Shown here: positions 48,873-58,368 of the stretch, in pieces
Position numbering within the stretch: the stretch's first letter is position 1
Layout: each line of letters begins with the position of its first letter
Origin: Solibacillus sp. FSL R7-0668
GTDB lineage: Bacteria; Bacillota; Bacilli; Bacillales_A; Planococcaceae
NCBI RefSeq assembly: GCF_038006205.1
Contig: NZ_JBBOUU010000001.1
Location: 3,412,001-3,476,000, forward strand
Reading direction: 5' to 3'
Length of the DNA stretch: 64,000 nucleotides
Notes under the pieces: model-generated
The model's database searches: none
Told to the model about the DNA's origin: nothing
What the model saw: only the letters and a program-made list of their open reading frames with translations
Made by a program: the position numbers and the translations under genes

Positions 48873-50448
48873 GCGAAAAAAAGGAAAAAAGAAGTTACGG
48901 GTTGTAGCTTATGTTCGTGTATCGACGAAATACGAAAGTCAGCAAACATCCATTTCTGCTCAAATCGCAATGATTAAAAATTTCGCAGATGAAATGGGTT
49001 GGGAACTTGTAGAAATTTATATTGATATCGAATCCGGAGCAAAGTCAAATCGTGAAGGTATTCAAAAATTGATGACAGATGCCAAAAACAAAAAATTTGA
49101 TGTAGTTGTGACCAAAGAGTTCTCTCGAGTATCGAGAAATAGTGCATTTTCATACGAGTTTTATGATGTCCTAATTCACAATCAAATTGATTTAGTAGCA
49201 CTCGATGGATCTGTTAATACACTAGAAGATAATTCTATGAACTTGGGGTTATATGTGTGGCTGTCTGAAAATGAATCTGTAAGAACTAGTAGACGAATTA
49301 AAGCAGCGTATGATACACGTGTAAAATTAGGTCGCTTTGATGAAGCGCCATTTGGCTACGATTTAAAGGATGGACGATTATATGTTTCTAGCGATGGTAG
49401 TGCAGAAGTTGTGAAACAAATTTTTGCAGATTATATTGCAGGTAAGAGCTTCGATGGAATAGCACGTGCCTTATATAAAGAGGATGTTCCTACCCCAGCA
49501 AAACGAAAAGGTCATCAAAATGCCGGCGAAGTTTGGCACGGCTCTTCTGTTCGACAAATTCTAGAACGTGAAATTTACACTGGTAAACTTGTTGCAAAGA
49601 AAACTTCAACAATTTCTCCTACAACAACAAAGCGAATTGTTAACGATGAAGAGGATTGGATTGTTCGAGAAAACACACATGAGGCAATTATCTCTAAGGA
49701 AGATTTCGAATTAGTACAGCAGCTTATTAAAGCTAGAAAACGTATTCGTTCCCAACAAACTATACACCTATTTACAGGACTACTCATTTGTGCTAATTGT
49801 GGTGCAGGTATGCACTTTAAACGTGATCGTTATGTTTGTGGATATCAAAATAAATATGGGAAAAAAGCCTGTTCAGAAAATTTCCGTCCCATCGAAACAA
49901 AATTAATCCAAGCAATTTTAGATGATTTAAATTCACTTTATTTTTCAAAAGTATCTCAAAATTCTATTGAGAAGCTTTTAGACAAACAAATCGAAAATTC
50001 ACAGACTAAAGTAAATAACGATTTAGAAAACTTCAACTTAAAATTAACTAGTCTACGAAAGAAAAAACAAAAGGCTTTAGAACTGTTCCTAGATGATAAA
50101 ATTGATCAAGATTCATTCAACAACCTTGCATTGACATTAAATCCCCAAATTGACGAATTGGTCGAAAAGATTAATTTGTTAGAGGTTGAAGAAGAAAATG
50201 AAACAACCATCAATGTTGATGAACTAAAGCAATATATTCGGCAAAAACTAAATCCTGAACAACCGTTAACAGAATTAACACCAGAAATTCTAGCACGATT
50301 TGTAAAGGTTATCAAAGTAAAAGCAGACGGCCAATTAGAGGTGCATTATCGCACTTCTAAACCGTCTGCTTTTTATGTTTCTGACAATATTAAATTAACT
50401 ATACCAAAGACGCATCCAAATAAAGCGTACGTTGAAAAACACGCTTAA
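48865..50448 (+). CDS. Large serine recombinase
   Basis: ATG 48865 has GGAGG 9 nt upstream; the earlier in-frame start lies inside the previous gene. The 527-aa protein has a catalytic resolvase domain with Ser20 (VVAYVRVSTKYES) and VTKEFSRVSRNSAFSYEF. Next is the recombinase domain (APFGYDLKDGRLYV ... GKSFDGIARALYKE ... GEVWHGSSVRQILEREIYTGKLV). A zinc ribbon begins at residue ~305 (LLICANCGAGM ... YVCGY ... KACSE), and a coiled coil and C-terminal beta domain follow. It should integrate or excise the island. Its last codons lie 8 bp from the rlmCD stop. A 57-bp piece of its 3' end is duplicated at 27191. Confidence 0.93.
   Translation: MFKRKKGKKKLRVVAYVRVSTKYESQQTSISAQIAMIKNFADEMGWELVEIYIDIESGAKSNREGIQKLMTDAKNKKFDVVVTKEFSRVSRNSAFSYEFYDVLIHNQIDLVALDGSVNTLEDNSMNLGLYVWLSENESVRTSRRIKAAYDTRVKLGRFDEAPFGYDLKDGRLYVSSDGSAEVVKQIFADYIAGKSFDGIARALYKEDVPTPAKRKGHQNAGEVWHGSSVRQILEREIYTGKLVAKKTSTISPTTTKRIVNDEEDWIVRENTHEAIISKEDFELVQQLIKARKRIRSQQTIHLFTGLLICANCGAGMHFKRDRYVCGYQNKYGKKACSENFRPIETKLIQAILDDLNSLYFSKVSQNSIEKLLDKQIENSQTKVNNDLENFNLKLTSLRKKKQKALELFLDDKIDQDSFNNLALTLNPQIDELVEKINLLEVEEENETTINVDELKQYIRQKLNPEQPLTELTPEILARFVKVIKVKADGQLEVHYRTSKPSAFYVSDNIKLTIPKTHPNKAYVEKHA
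50319..50375. repeat. 57-bp repeat (twin of 27191-27247), inside the recombinase gene
   Basis: Identical to 27191-27247. It is a quasi-palindrome with arms AAAGCAGACGG and CCGTCTGCTTT and an inner GTGC/GCAC stem, and here it encodes ADGQLEVHYRTSKPSAF of the recombinase. Confidence 0.85.
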
Positions 50449-50455
50449 ATAAGGA

Positions 50456-51823
50456 TTAGTCAGCTAGTTCAAGCCACGCACAGCATTCACAATGCGTCGT
50501 ATGTGGGAACATATCCACTGGCTGAACTTCCTGTGTTTTATACCCGCCGTCCTCTAAAATACGCAAATCACGGGCTAAAGTGGCAGGGTTACATGATACA
50601 TAAACAACACGTTTCGGCTTTTGCTCGATGATCGTATTTAATAACGCCTCATCACAGCCTTTACGTGGTGGGTCTACTACTAAGACGTCTGCAACTTTGC
50701 CCTCAGCGTACCAGCGTGGGATGACTTCCTCGGCTGGACCGGCTTCGAAATAGGTGTTTGTGAAGCCGTTTAGCTCGGCATTGCGTTTGGCGTCTTCAAT
50801 TGCTTGCTCGACAATTTCAACACCCATGACATGACCGGCTTTTTGTGCTAAAAATAGCGAGATGGAGCCGATACCGCAGTAGGCATCAATGACACATTCA
50901 TTGCCTTCAAGCTGTGCATAGTCCAGTGCTTGCTTGTAGAGCACTTCGGTTTGAAGCGGGTTTACTTGATAGAACGAACGTGCCGAAATTTCGAAGCGTA
51001 CGTTGCCGATTGTGTCTTCAATCGTATCTTTGCCCCATAGTGTGAACGTATCGTTACCGAAAATAACATTCGTTTTGTCGCTGTTTACGTTTTGGACAAT
51101 GGACGTCACATTTGGTACAAGTGCTCGGATTTTTGCGATGACTTCCTCTTTTTGTGGGAATTTTTTTGCTTTCGTGACAAGTACGACCATCACTTCGCCT
51201 GTTGCACGACCTTTACGCACAACAACATGGCGCAGCATTCCTTGGTGAGAGGCTTCGTCATATGGACGAACGCCTAATACCATAAGCTCATGCTTTAAAT
51301 CGGCCATCATCGTGTCGGCTTCACCTGTTTGAATTAAGCAGCGCTCCATGTTGACAATGTTATGCGATTTTGTTTTGTAAAAGCCTGCTACAATCTCGCC
51401 TGTTTCGGATTGTGCAAATGGGATTTGAGATTTATTGCGGTAATGCCATGGCTCGTCCATTCCCTTTACTGGATGAACAGGCGCATCGATTTTGCCTAAG
51501 CGCTTCATGGCATTTTCGACCATTGATTGCTTCCATTTGAGTTGTCCCTCATAGGAAAGATGCTGTAATTGGCAACCACCGCATTGTTCGAAATAGTCGC
51601 ATGGTGCATCTACACGGTCGGGTGATTTCGTTAAAATTTCTACGATTTTCGCAAAGCCGTAGTTTTTTAACGTTTTCAATACATGCACTTCCACTGTTTC
51701 ACCAGGCAGTGCCCCTTGAATAAATAATGGATAGCCATCGATTTTCGCAACGCCATTGCCATCATGTGTGAAATCTTCTATATAAACTGTTGTACGCTCA
51801 TTCTTTTTAATTGGTGCTGTCAT
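50456..51823 (-). CDS. rlmCD: 23S rRNA (uracil-C5) methyltransferase RlmCD
   Basis: The 455-aa TrmA-family enzyme methylates uridines in 23S rRNA; Firmicutes RlmCD does U747 and U1939. An N-terminal TRAM domain (residues 5-65, [30 protein letters not shown]) binds RNA. The iron-sulfur ligands are [11 protein letters not shown]. The SAM fold holds [14 protein letters not shown] and [11 protein letters not shown], and the nucleophile Cys is in [14 protein letters not shown]. It ends [13 protein letters not shown]. The gene is intact despite the island ending 8 bp past its stop codon, which identifies the 3' end as the insertion site. Confidence 0.93.
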   Translation of the reverse strand: MTAPIKKNERTTVYIEDFTHDGNGVAKIDGYPLFIQGALPGETVEVHVLKTLKNYGFAKIVEILTKSPDRVDAPCDYFEQCGGCQLQHLSYEGQLKWKQSMVENAMKRLGKIDAPVHPVKGMDEPWHYRNKSQIPFAQSETGEIVAGFYKTKSHNIVNMERCLIQTGEADTMMADLKHELMVLGVRPYDEASHQGMLRHVVVRKGRATGEVMVVLVTKAKKFPQKEEVIAKIRALVPNVTSIVQNVNSDKTNVIFGNDTFTLWGKDTIEDTIGNVRFEISARSFYQVNPLQTEVLYKQALDYAQLEGNECVIDAYCGIGSISLFLAQKAGHVMGVEIVEQAIEDAKRNAELNGFTNTYFEAGPAEEVIPRWYAEGKVADVLVVDPPRKGCDEALLNTIIEQKPKRVVYVSCNPATLARDLRILEDGGYKTQEVQPVDMFPHTTHCECCAWLELAD

Positions 51824-52011
51824 TTGTAGAATCTTCCTCTCATTTCAATCTCTTCATTGTACCATGTCGCTTTAAAAATGTACTTCCTGAAATGTCGCCT
51901 TTTGATTCGAATAATTCTGTGTATTTTATTTTCTATGGTATTCTTTTCCTAATACTACTATAATTTATTATTACAAAATTAAGAAAAAATGATCAAAAGG
52001 AGGCTTAAACT

Positions 52012-53697
52012 ATGTCTGTTCGAAAGAAATTAAATTTAGGTTTTCTTACAATTGAAATGCTCATGCTCGTTACCGTTATTTTTGCAGCTGTTCAATTTTT
52101 CCGCATTGGCAACGATGTATCCGACGCAGTAGATGTGCAAATGGCGCAAATTCAGCGTATTGATGATATCCAGCAAAATCTATTATCGCAAAATATTTCT
52201 ACCCGCGCATATACAGTCGATCCATCTCAAAAAAATCTAGATGCCATTACGGCGCATTCGAGTAATCTGAATGAGCTCATTGCTGAGGTAGAAAAACAAA
52301 ACACCTTAAAGGATGCCAATACGCTCATTTTGAATTTACAGGATCAGCTCGCACTCATTAACGAGCAAATTTCAAAAATGACCGCGGCCATTCAAAACCG
52401 TGACGTAGCAACAGCACTTTCCATCGTTAATGGTGACTACAATTACACAAGCTCCTTTGCCCATGAATTAACGGAAAAAATTGTGGCACTTGAAAATACT
52501 CAGCTCGATACAATGGTAAACAATACGAAAACGGAAATTAATCGTTCAACCATCGTCTCGGTTGTCTTTATTTTCCTTACAATTATTATCGCAACAAGTT
52601 CGATGATTTACACAAGACGCGGTATCACAAAGCCACTTCAAATCATGTCAAAGGATTTAGAGCAAATGGCCAACGGAAATATCAAAATCGACCATAAGCC
52701 CCTCCAATCAAATGATGAAATGGGGAAGCTTTCGCGTGCTTTTATTACTTTGCAGCAAAACTTTGAGGAACTACTATCAAAAATCCAGCACAACTCTGAT
52801 GAACTCGCAAAATCCTCAGAGCAGCTAACACATAATAGCCAAGTTATTTCAAATGAAACGGTTCAAATTCAACAGCTGATCACGCACACTGCCAAAACAT
52901 CTGAAACAATGGCAATTGGCGCAAGTGAAGGTGCGGATGCAGTAGATGAAACATCCCAAGGCATTAATGAAATTGCGCGCGCGACACAGGAGCTGCATAA
53001 CGGTGCCATGACCTTAACTGAAGCTGCAACAACAGGAGTAACGATTGTTGAGGATGCGCAAAATCAGATGGCTACTATGCACAAATCAACACAGCATATT
53101 GCAACATTAACCCATATTCTAATCGAGCAATCCGAGCAAATAAGTGCCATCACAAATGCCATTACCGGTATTGCCGATCAAACGAATTTACTAGCACTAA
53201 ATGCCTCGATTGAAGCAGCGCGTGCCGGTGAGCATGGCAAAGGCTTTGCTGTTGTAGCTGACGAAGTACGTTTACTAGCCGAACAATCAAAACAATCCGC
53301 GGCACAAATTGTGGGCCTTACAAGCACCATTCAAGCTAACTCACAAAACGTGAACGATGCAGTCGAAAGCAGCTTACTTTGTGCAGACCAAAGTGTTACG
53401 GTGATTAACCGCGCAGGTCAGGCTTTCCATGAAATTTCGACGTATATTAAAGAAATGTCACAGCAGGTGGAGCAAATATCTGCAACGTCCGAAGAGATTT
53501 CTGCCAGCGCCGAGGAAGCTGCCGCGACCGTTATGGAAATTTCGCATGGGACAGAGCAAACAGCAAGTAACGTCGAGCAAATCGCCGAGGCAACAGATGA
53601 GCAAGCTACCGTCATTCAACAAGTTGACGCATTATCCGCTCGCCTTGCCGCTCAAGCAAACGAATTACAAAATAGCCTCCATAAATTTAACTTATAA
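52012..53697 (+). CDS. Methyl-accepting chemotaxis protein
   Basis: AAAGGAGG precedes ATG 52012. The 561-aa receptor has TM1 (residues ~12-32), a four-helix-bundle extracellular sensor (35-180), TM2 (~182-203), a HAMP domain ([25 protein letters not shown]) and a long signalling helix hairpin. The tip is the invariant [38 protein letters not shown]. It relays chemoeffector binding to CheA/CheW at the membrane. Its ligand is unknown, as the 4HB sensor is generic. It is monocistronic, ending in a strong terminator. Confidence 0.94.
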   Translation: MSVRKKLNLGFLTIEMLMLVTVIFAAVQFFRIGNDVSDAVDVQMAQIQRIDDIQQNLLSQNISTRAYTVDPSQKNLDAITAHSSNLNELIAEVEKQNTLKDANTLILNLQDQLALINEQISKMTAAIQNRDVATALSIVNGDYNYTSSFAHELTEKIVALENTQLDTMVNNTKTEINRSTIVSVVFIFLTIIIATSSMIYTRRGITKPLQIMSKDLEQMANGNIKIDHKPLQSNDEMGKLSRAFITLQQNFEELLSKIQHNSDELAKSSEQLTHNSQVISNETVQIQQLITHTAKTSETMAIGASEGADAVDETSQGINEIARATQELHNGAMTLTEAATTGVTIVEDAQNQMATMHKSTQHIATLTHILIEQSEQISAITNAITGIADQTNLLALNASIEAARAGEHGKGFAVVADEVRLLAEQSKQSAAQIVGLTSTIQANSQNVNDAVESSLLCADQSVTVINRAGQAFHEISTYIKEMSQQVEQISATSEEISASAEEAAATVMEISHGTEQTASNVEQIAEATDEQATVIQQVDALSARLAAQANELQNSLHKFNL

Positions 53698-53703
53698 AAA
53701 AAC

Positions 53704-53743
53704 AAGCCTTCCTTCAGTAGTTTTCACCACTGAAAGAAGGCTT
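53704..53743. terminator. Bidirectional terminator between MCP and cydS
   Basis: AAGCCTTCCTTCAGT pairs with ACTGAAAGAAGGCTT around AGTTTTCACC, with A- and T-rich flanks on both sides of convergent genes. Confidence 0.85.
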
Positions 53744-53747
53744 AATT

Positions 53748-53852
53748 TTATTCACGCTCGCTTCTTTTATCCTTAGGCGCTACATAAAACGCGGCAAGTA
53801 ATGAGGCAATGACCACTAAAAACGGTGCAACAAATATGATAAATTCATTCAT
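53748..53852 (-). CDS. cydS: Cytochrome bd oxidase small subunit CydS-like
   Basis: The 34-aa frame (MNEFIIFVAPFLVVIASLLAAFYVAPKDK ...) has AGGGGGAA before ATG 53852 and follows cydB by 12 bp. It is a single transmembrane helix with a charged tail. Small one-helix subunits (CydS in Geobacillus, CydX in enterics) bind CydA and stabilise the haem groups. Position and topology strongly favour CydS; it is too short for routine gene calling. Confidence 0.8.
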   Translation of the reverse strand: MNEFIIFVAPFLVVIASLLAAFYVAPKDKRSERE

Positions 53853-53864
53853 TTTATATTCCCC

Positions 53865-54890
53865 CTATGCATGCTCATCATGCGCCCCTTTTACATATTC
53901 TTTATCAAATACAAATAGCTTAAACAGCAAGTAGAGCGATGGAATGAGTAACGCTGCTCCTAAAATAAAGGCAATGATAAGCGCAATCCCCATTTGGTAA
54001 TTTGTCACGCTATCATGAATTGTTAGGTACGGATACAGTAAATACGGATAATGCGAAATACCATACGCAAAAAAAGCACAGGCAAATTGGGTAAATAACA
54101 AAATAATCGCTAATCCGTAATTGCGCTTCATCCACAATAAATACGTCGTCACTAAAAATAGCACAGCCGAGATTGCAAACAACCACCATACATCCACGAT
54201 TCGTTCAAATCGAAATGGATTATGCCCTTTAAATTCAATGAGGATGCCCACAGCCGCAATCGCAAGTGGTGCCGACCAAATCAGGGCATATTTACGCATG
54301 AGGTTAGCTGCATTTTTATCTCCTGCTTTATGCGCATACCATGTCAAAAATACTGCTGAAATGTAAAGAACAGCTACAATGCTTAGAACAACGATGCTCC
54401 ACGTCAATGGGCTTGTAAATAATGCGTTATAATCCAGCTGTGGCACATCTCCAACCAACTCCACATAGCCACCCTCTGAAATCGTTAACACGACTGACAG
54501 CGACGCAGGAATAAGTAGCCCAGCAATCCCATAAGCCGTTGCATAGCCTTTATGCCCCGCCATGCCATAAGATTCAAATGCATAATACGCACCACGAATC
54601 GATAGTAAAATAAGCGAAACACTAACGGGCACTAATAGCACCGTTCCATAATAATAGGCAGTTTGCGGGAAGAAGCCGACAATCCCAACAAAGAAAAACA
54701 CTAAAAATACATTCGTTACTTCCCACACGGGCGACAAATAGCGCTTAATGACACCGCTCAAAATATCCGAGCGATTCGTCAGCACGCTATACGCATTATA
54801 AAAGCCTGCCCCAAAATCGATGGATGCAATAATGACATAGCCAAATAAAAATGCCCATAACACACAAATTCCAATCAATTCTAATGACAT
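53865..54890 (-). CDS. cydB: Cytochrome bd quinol oxidase subunit II
   Basis: The 341-aa membrane protein has about eight hydrophobic helices and CydB signatures near the N-terminus (WAFLFGYVIIASIDFGAGFYNA). PVWEVTNVFLVFFFVGIVGFFP follows, and a later QLDYNALFTSPLTWSIVVLS. It pairs with CydA in the membrane to reduce oxygen to water using quinol, conserving energy at low oxygen. It begins 2 bp after cydA and precedes cydS. Confidence 0.92.
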   Translation of the reverse strand: MSLELIGICVLWAFLFGYVIIASIDFGAGFYNAYSVLTNRSDILSGVIKRYLSPVWEVTNVFLVFFFVGIVGFFPQTAYYYGTVLLVPVSVSLILLSIRGAYYAFESYGMAGHKGYATAYGIAGLLIPASLSVVLTISEGGYVELVGDVPQLDYNALFTSPLTWSIVVLSIVAVLYISAVFLTWYAHKAGDKNAANLMRKYALIWSAPLAIAAVGILIEFKGHNPFRFERIVDVWWLFAISAVLFLVTTYLLWMKRNYGLAIILLFTQFACAFFAYGISHYPYLLYPYLTIHDSVTNYQMGIALIIAFILGAALLIPSLYLLFKLFVFDKEYVKGAHDEHA

Positions 54891-54891
54891 C

Positions 54892-56226
54892 TTACACCTC
54901 TCCTTTCGAAGAACGCGCTGCTATTTCTTTGGTGATTGGATTATTTTTAAACATGCGGTGCAACGTCACAATACTGCCAACCCCTAATATGAAATACAAA
55001 ATCGAAAACAAGATGAGCATAAAATCCACTTGCCCGCTTGTCGTTGCCCCTTCAGCTGTTGTCATATACCCACGTAATATCCAGGGCTGCCTTCCAACCT
55101 CCGCTAGCCACCAGCCTGCTTCTATCGCAATAATAGATAATGGTCCTCCTAAAACAACGATAAAGCGAAACCATTTTGAAGCGATAAATGACCATTTACG
55201 CCAAATGCCTACTAAATAGACAGCCGCAACAAACAGCATAAACATCCCTATAAACACCATGATATTAAAGTGATAATGAATACTATAAGGTGGATGTTCT
55301 TCAACTGGAAATTGGTCCAATCCAATAACCTCTTTTGTAAAACTATTATGTGCTAAAAAACTAAGCGCGTATGGAATTTCTAGTGCATACTTAATTTCAC
55401 CATCATCTAGTATGCCAAATAAAACTAACGGTGCATTTTCGCTCGTTTCAAAATGCCATTCTGCCGCTGCAAGCTTTTCTGGCTGATACTCGGCTAAATA
55501 CTTACCAGAATAATCACCAATCATGGCGGTTGCTACAGAAAAAATGAAGCCTAATTTCATCATTAAATACAGTGCTTTTTTATGGTAAATATGATTGGAA
55601 CCGCGCATTAATTTATAAGCAGCAATCGACGCTAATAAAAACGCACACGTCATATACGCTGTCACGAGCACATGCGCTACCTTTGTTGGCACTGCCGGAT
55701 TGAACATCGCCACAAGTGGTTGAATATTTACTAGCTGACCATCTACCATATCAAAACCTTGTGGCGCATTCATAAACGAATTCACGATCGTAATAAACAC
55801 CGCAGACATGGAAGCCCCTATCGCCACTGGAATCAGTAATAATAAATGCTTTTTCTGATTTTCGAAACGATCCCATGTGTATAAATAGATCCCTAAAAAG
55901 ATGGCTTCAAAGAAAAACGCAAATGTTTCCATAAAGAGAGGTAACGCAATTACCTTTCCTGCTACCTGCATAAAATTCGGCCAAAGTAACGATAGCTGCA
56001 AGCCAATAACCGTTCCTGTTACAACGCCAACAGCTACCGTTATCACAAAGCCCCTTGCCCAACGCCGTGCCATTAAAATATAGTGCTCATCCTTATTTTT
56101 AATGCCGACCCATTGGGCAATCATAATCATAATCGGTACGCCTACGCCAAGCGTTGCATAAACAATATGGAAAGAAAGGGTGACCTCCGTTAAAATACGA
56201 CTCCAATATACCGCAGACTCATTCAT
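54892..56226 (-). CDS. cydA: Cytochrome bd quinol oxidase subunit I
   Basis: Start ATG 56226 is chosen because GAGGAGG is 8 nt upstream; the frame is open 17 codons further. The 444-aa protein has nine helices and the haem ligand regions: SFHIVYATLGVG with the b595 His, MRxLxGSNH-like segments, and GLQLSLLWPNFM. The Q-loop between helices 6 and 7 is short, the CIO-like type common in Bacillales. It forms the operon cydA-cydB-cydS. No Rex site was identified with confidence. Confidence 0.9.
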   Translation of the reverse strand: MNESAVYWSRILTEVTLSFHIVYATLGVGVPIMIMIAQWVGIKNKDEHYILMARRWARGFVITVAVGVVTGTVIGLQLSLLWPNFMQVAGKVIALPLFMETFAFFFEAIFLGIYLYTWDRFENQKKHLLLLIPVAIGASMSAVFITIVNSFMNAPQGFDMVDGQLVNIQPLVAMFNPAVPTKVAHVLVTAYMTCAFLLASIAAYKLMRGSNHIYHKKALYLMMKLGFIFSVATAMIGDYSGKYLAEYQPEKLAAAEWHFETSENAPLVLFGILDDGEIKYALEIPYALSFLAHNSFTKEVIGLDQFPVEEHPPYSIHYHFNIMVFIGMFMLFVAAVYLVGIWRKWSFIASKWFRFIVVLGGPLSIIAIEAGWWLAEVGRQPWILRGYMTTAEGATTSGQVDFMLILFSILYFILGVGSIVTLHRMFKNNPITKEIAARSSKGEV

Positions 56227-56314
56227 AAAAAAATACCTCCTCACCAAACATGTCATTACCGTTACTATACCCAACAACTATTCTTTTGAACGTCCAACCA
56301 CATTCTCAATCAAA

Positions 56315-56353
56315 CAAAAAAACCTACAAGGTATAATCTTCCCTGTAGGCTCA
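56315..56353 (-). terminator. Terminator of dagK
   Basis: Minus strand GCCTACAGGG and CCTTGTAGG pair, followed by TTTTTTTG, directly after the dagK stop. Confidence 0.85.
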
Positions 56354-56362
56354 TTTTTATAA

Positions 56363-57283
56363 CTATTCTTCTAAAACATTAATTTCACCAATTTCATTTA
56401 ACGGTACAAATACTTCAATATGGCGTTTTAAGTTTTGGAATGTCGCTGGAACATCGCCACCATATTCGCCATCTAAGTTTAAGTGTACATCTTCTTCTGA
56501 AGTAACCTCAACACGACTCGCTTTACGATAAATGACACGCTCATCTGATAGATGCTCCCCGCGCAATGCTAAAGAGGCAATACGTACGAAATCCGCAATA
56601 TTACATTCCTTTAAAATCATGACCGTAAATAGCCCATCATTAATCGATGCATCGGGTGCAATTTTTTCAAACCCTCCCACTGAGTTTGTTAAACCACATA
56701 AAAACATCATCGCGTTGCCATCAAATTCTTCCCCGTCCATTTTAATCTTCATATGAGTGGATTTAATGGAAGGAATCATCTCAATCGCTTTTAAATAATA
56801 GGCCATTTGTCCAAGTATGGTTTTCATCTTACTTGGCACCTCATACGTCAATTCTGTAATACGTCCTCCTGCAGCGATGTTAATAAAATAACGTTCGTCA
56901 TTTAACAGCCCTACATCTACCGGAATGGTTTGACCACCTATGATGATTTCTACTGCTTCCTCAATATTGCGCGGAATATGCACGGCACGAGCAAAATCAT
57001 TCGTTGTGCCCATCGGAATTAAGCCAAGCTTTGGGCGATTTTCACATTGACTCACACCCGCTACCACTTCATTTAGTGTGCCATCTCCACCGACAGCAAT
57101 AACGACATCAAATTCACGCTTGACCGCTTCAATCGCTGCTTTTGTTGCATCTCCAGCACCAGTTGTAGCATGGCAAGACGTTTCGTAACCTGCAATTTCA
57201 AGTTTTTCTAATACTTCTGGTAAATGCTTTTTAAATGCTTCGCGACCAGAAGTTGGATTATAGATTATTCTCGCTCTTTTCAT
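56363..57283 (-). CDS. dagK: Diacylglycerol kinase
   Basis: ATG 57283 is preferred (AGGATGAG 7 nt upstream) over the ATG four codons earlier, giving 306 aa. Signatures of the DagK/DgkB family are present: RARIIYNPTSGRE at the start, VVIAVGGDGTLNEVVAG, LGLIPMGTTNDFARA and a C-terminal HLNLDGEYGGD. The soluble enzyme phosphorylates diacylglycerol released by lipoteichoic acid synthesis and returns it to phospholipid. In several Bacillales it neighbours rlmCD; here it lies 4.5 kb away beyond cyd and MCP genes. Monocistronic. Confidence 0.92.
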   Translation of the reverse strand: MKRARIIYNPTSGREAFKKHLPEVLEKLEIAGYETSCHATTGAGDATKAAIEAVKREFDVVIAVGGDGTLNEVVAGVSQCENRPKLGLIPMGTTNDFARAVHIPRNIEEAVEIIIGGQTIPVDVGLLNDERYFINIAAGGRITELTYEVPSKMKTILGQMAYYLKAIEMIPSIKSTHMKIKMDGEEFDGNAMMFLCGLTNSVGGFEKIAPDASINDGLFTVMILKECNIADFVRIASLALRGEHLSDERVIYRKASRVEVTSEEDVHLNLDGEYGGDVPATFQNLKRHIEVFVPLNEIGEINVLEE

Positions 57284-57390
57284 AAGTTTTCTCATCCTGA
57301 TCCATAATATTTGTCATTCTGTTCAAAGTATACTGTTGATTGATTTTGAAAAGCAATTAAATCTTCTTTACCTATACACGTCTCAAAACC

Positions 57391-57425
57391 AAAAAAGTTC
57401 CTACTATATTATATAGTAAGAACTT
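57391..57425 (-). terminator. Terminator of the thioredoxin-family gene
   Basis: AAGTTCTTACTATAT pairs with ATATAGTAGGAACTT on the minus strand, followed by TTTT. Confidence 0.8.
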
Positions 57426-57456
57426 AATGTAAAAAATAGGATGTTTCGACTTAAAT

Positions 57457-58014
57457 TTATAGAATTTGCGTTACTTTTTGTTTGAAGGATTCGTATACAT
57501 AAAGCCATAGCTTTTCATCTTCTACATATTGCGTGCGCATTTTATCATAAATTGCCTTTTGTGCCTCATCAAAGGCTGGATCCTCTTTTTCGGGCAAGGT
57601 TGCACGATAGTCCATAACAAGTTGCTGTAATTGTGGTGCGCGTGGGCCCCAAGTAGTCATCACTTCACCTGCTTCATTTAAAATTAAGTAGATTGGAATG
57701 GCACGACCACCGTTTGTTAAATAGCGATCGATTAAGTCTGTGTCTGCATCACGTAGCGCTGTACGCACTTCAACCTGAGCAGCCTCTGCAATTTTACGGA
57801 TGATCGGGTTATTAATCATCGCATCGCCACACCAATCCTCTGTAATCGCTAGAATATGCACATTTGCCTGTTGTAATTGCTCGATAAATGCGTCCTCCTG
57901 AGGTAAGGTAAAGCGTTCATAAATAGCCTCACTTTGCTCCTTTAATTGCGACATTCCCTTCATATAATCCTGTATTGTCTTACTCTCTTCAAAATACTGC
58001 TGTTCCGTTTTCAT
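57457..58014 (-). CDS. Thioredoxin-family protein (thioredoxin_9 type)
   Basis: The 185-aa protein has a thioredoxin-like fold around ANVHILAITEDWCGDAMINNPIIRKIAEAA and a cis-Pro loop GGRAIPIYLILNEAGEVMTTWGPR. The active-site motif is WCGD with a single Cys instead of CxxC, which as I recall is usual in this subfamily. It may bind partners or act as a monothiol reductase in the cytoplasm. AAAGGTGG precedes ATG 58014. Monocistronic, with its own terminator. Confidence 0.78.
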   Translation of the reverse strand: MKTEQQYFEESKTIQDYMKGMSQLKEQSEAIYERFTLPQEDAFIEQLQQANVHILAITEDWCGDAMINNPIIRKIAEAAQVEVRTALRDADTDLIDRYLTNGGRAIPIYLILNEAGEVMTTWGPRAPQLQQLVMDYRATLPEKEDPAFDEAQKAIYDKMRTQYVEDEKLWLYVYESFKQKVTQIL

Positions 58015-58368
58015 AAAATAACCACCTTTATAGTTCTACCTCCTAATTTTGCACTTTTTTTAGAAAAAAAGAAAGTTAAATATGTCTAAAATGTTAACGA
58101 AATATATAATTCTGAATTTTCAGTACATAGAGTTTTAAATAGAATTTCAGCTATATTTCGACAAAATTTTTAACTTTTTATTATTCTTGTATAAATTATT
58201 TATTAATTACAAACAATTAAGAATTTTAATAATTATTTAACTTATCAATAATAATAATAAATCAAGCCTATTAACTGTTCTTCATAAAACTTTTCTGATA
58301 TATTGTAGTAACGCATCAAAATATTATCAGAAAATTGTGTTTACATCATTTTCTAGGAGGATTTTAGA
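58015..58368. other. Divergent promoter region of oppA
   Basis: About 350 bp of very AT-rich sequence between the thioredoxin gene and oppA. It must contain the oppA promoter; CTAGGAGGATTTTAG is the ribosome site. I cannot single out -35/-10 boxes or a named operator such as CodY with confidence. Confidence 0.4.

Noticed and set aside
57457-58014. WCGD in place of the thioredoxin CxxC as a striking loss
   Set aside because: As I recall, single-Cys WCGD is usual in this thioredoxin_9 type, so it is not a special change in this gene.
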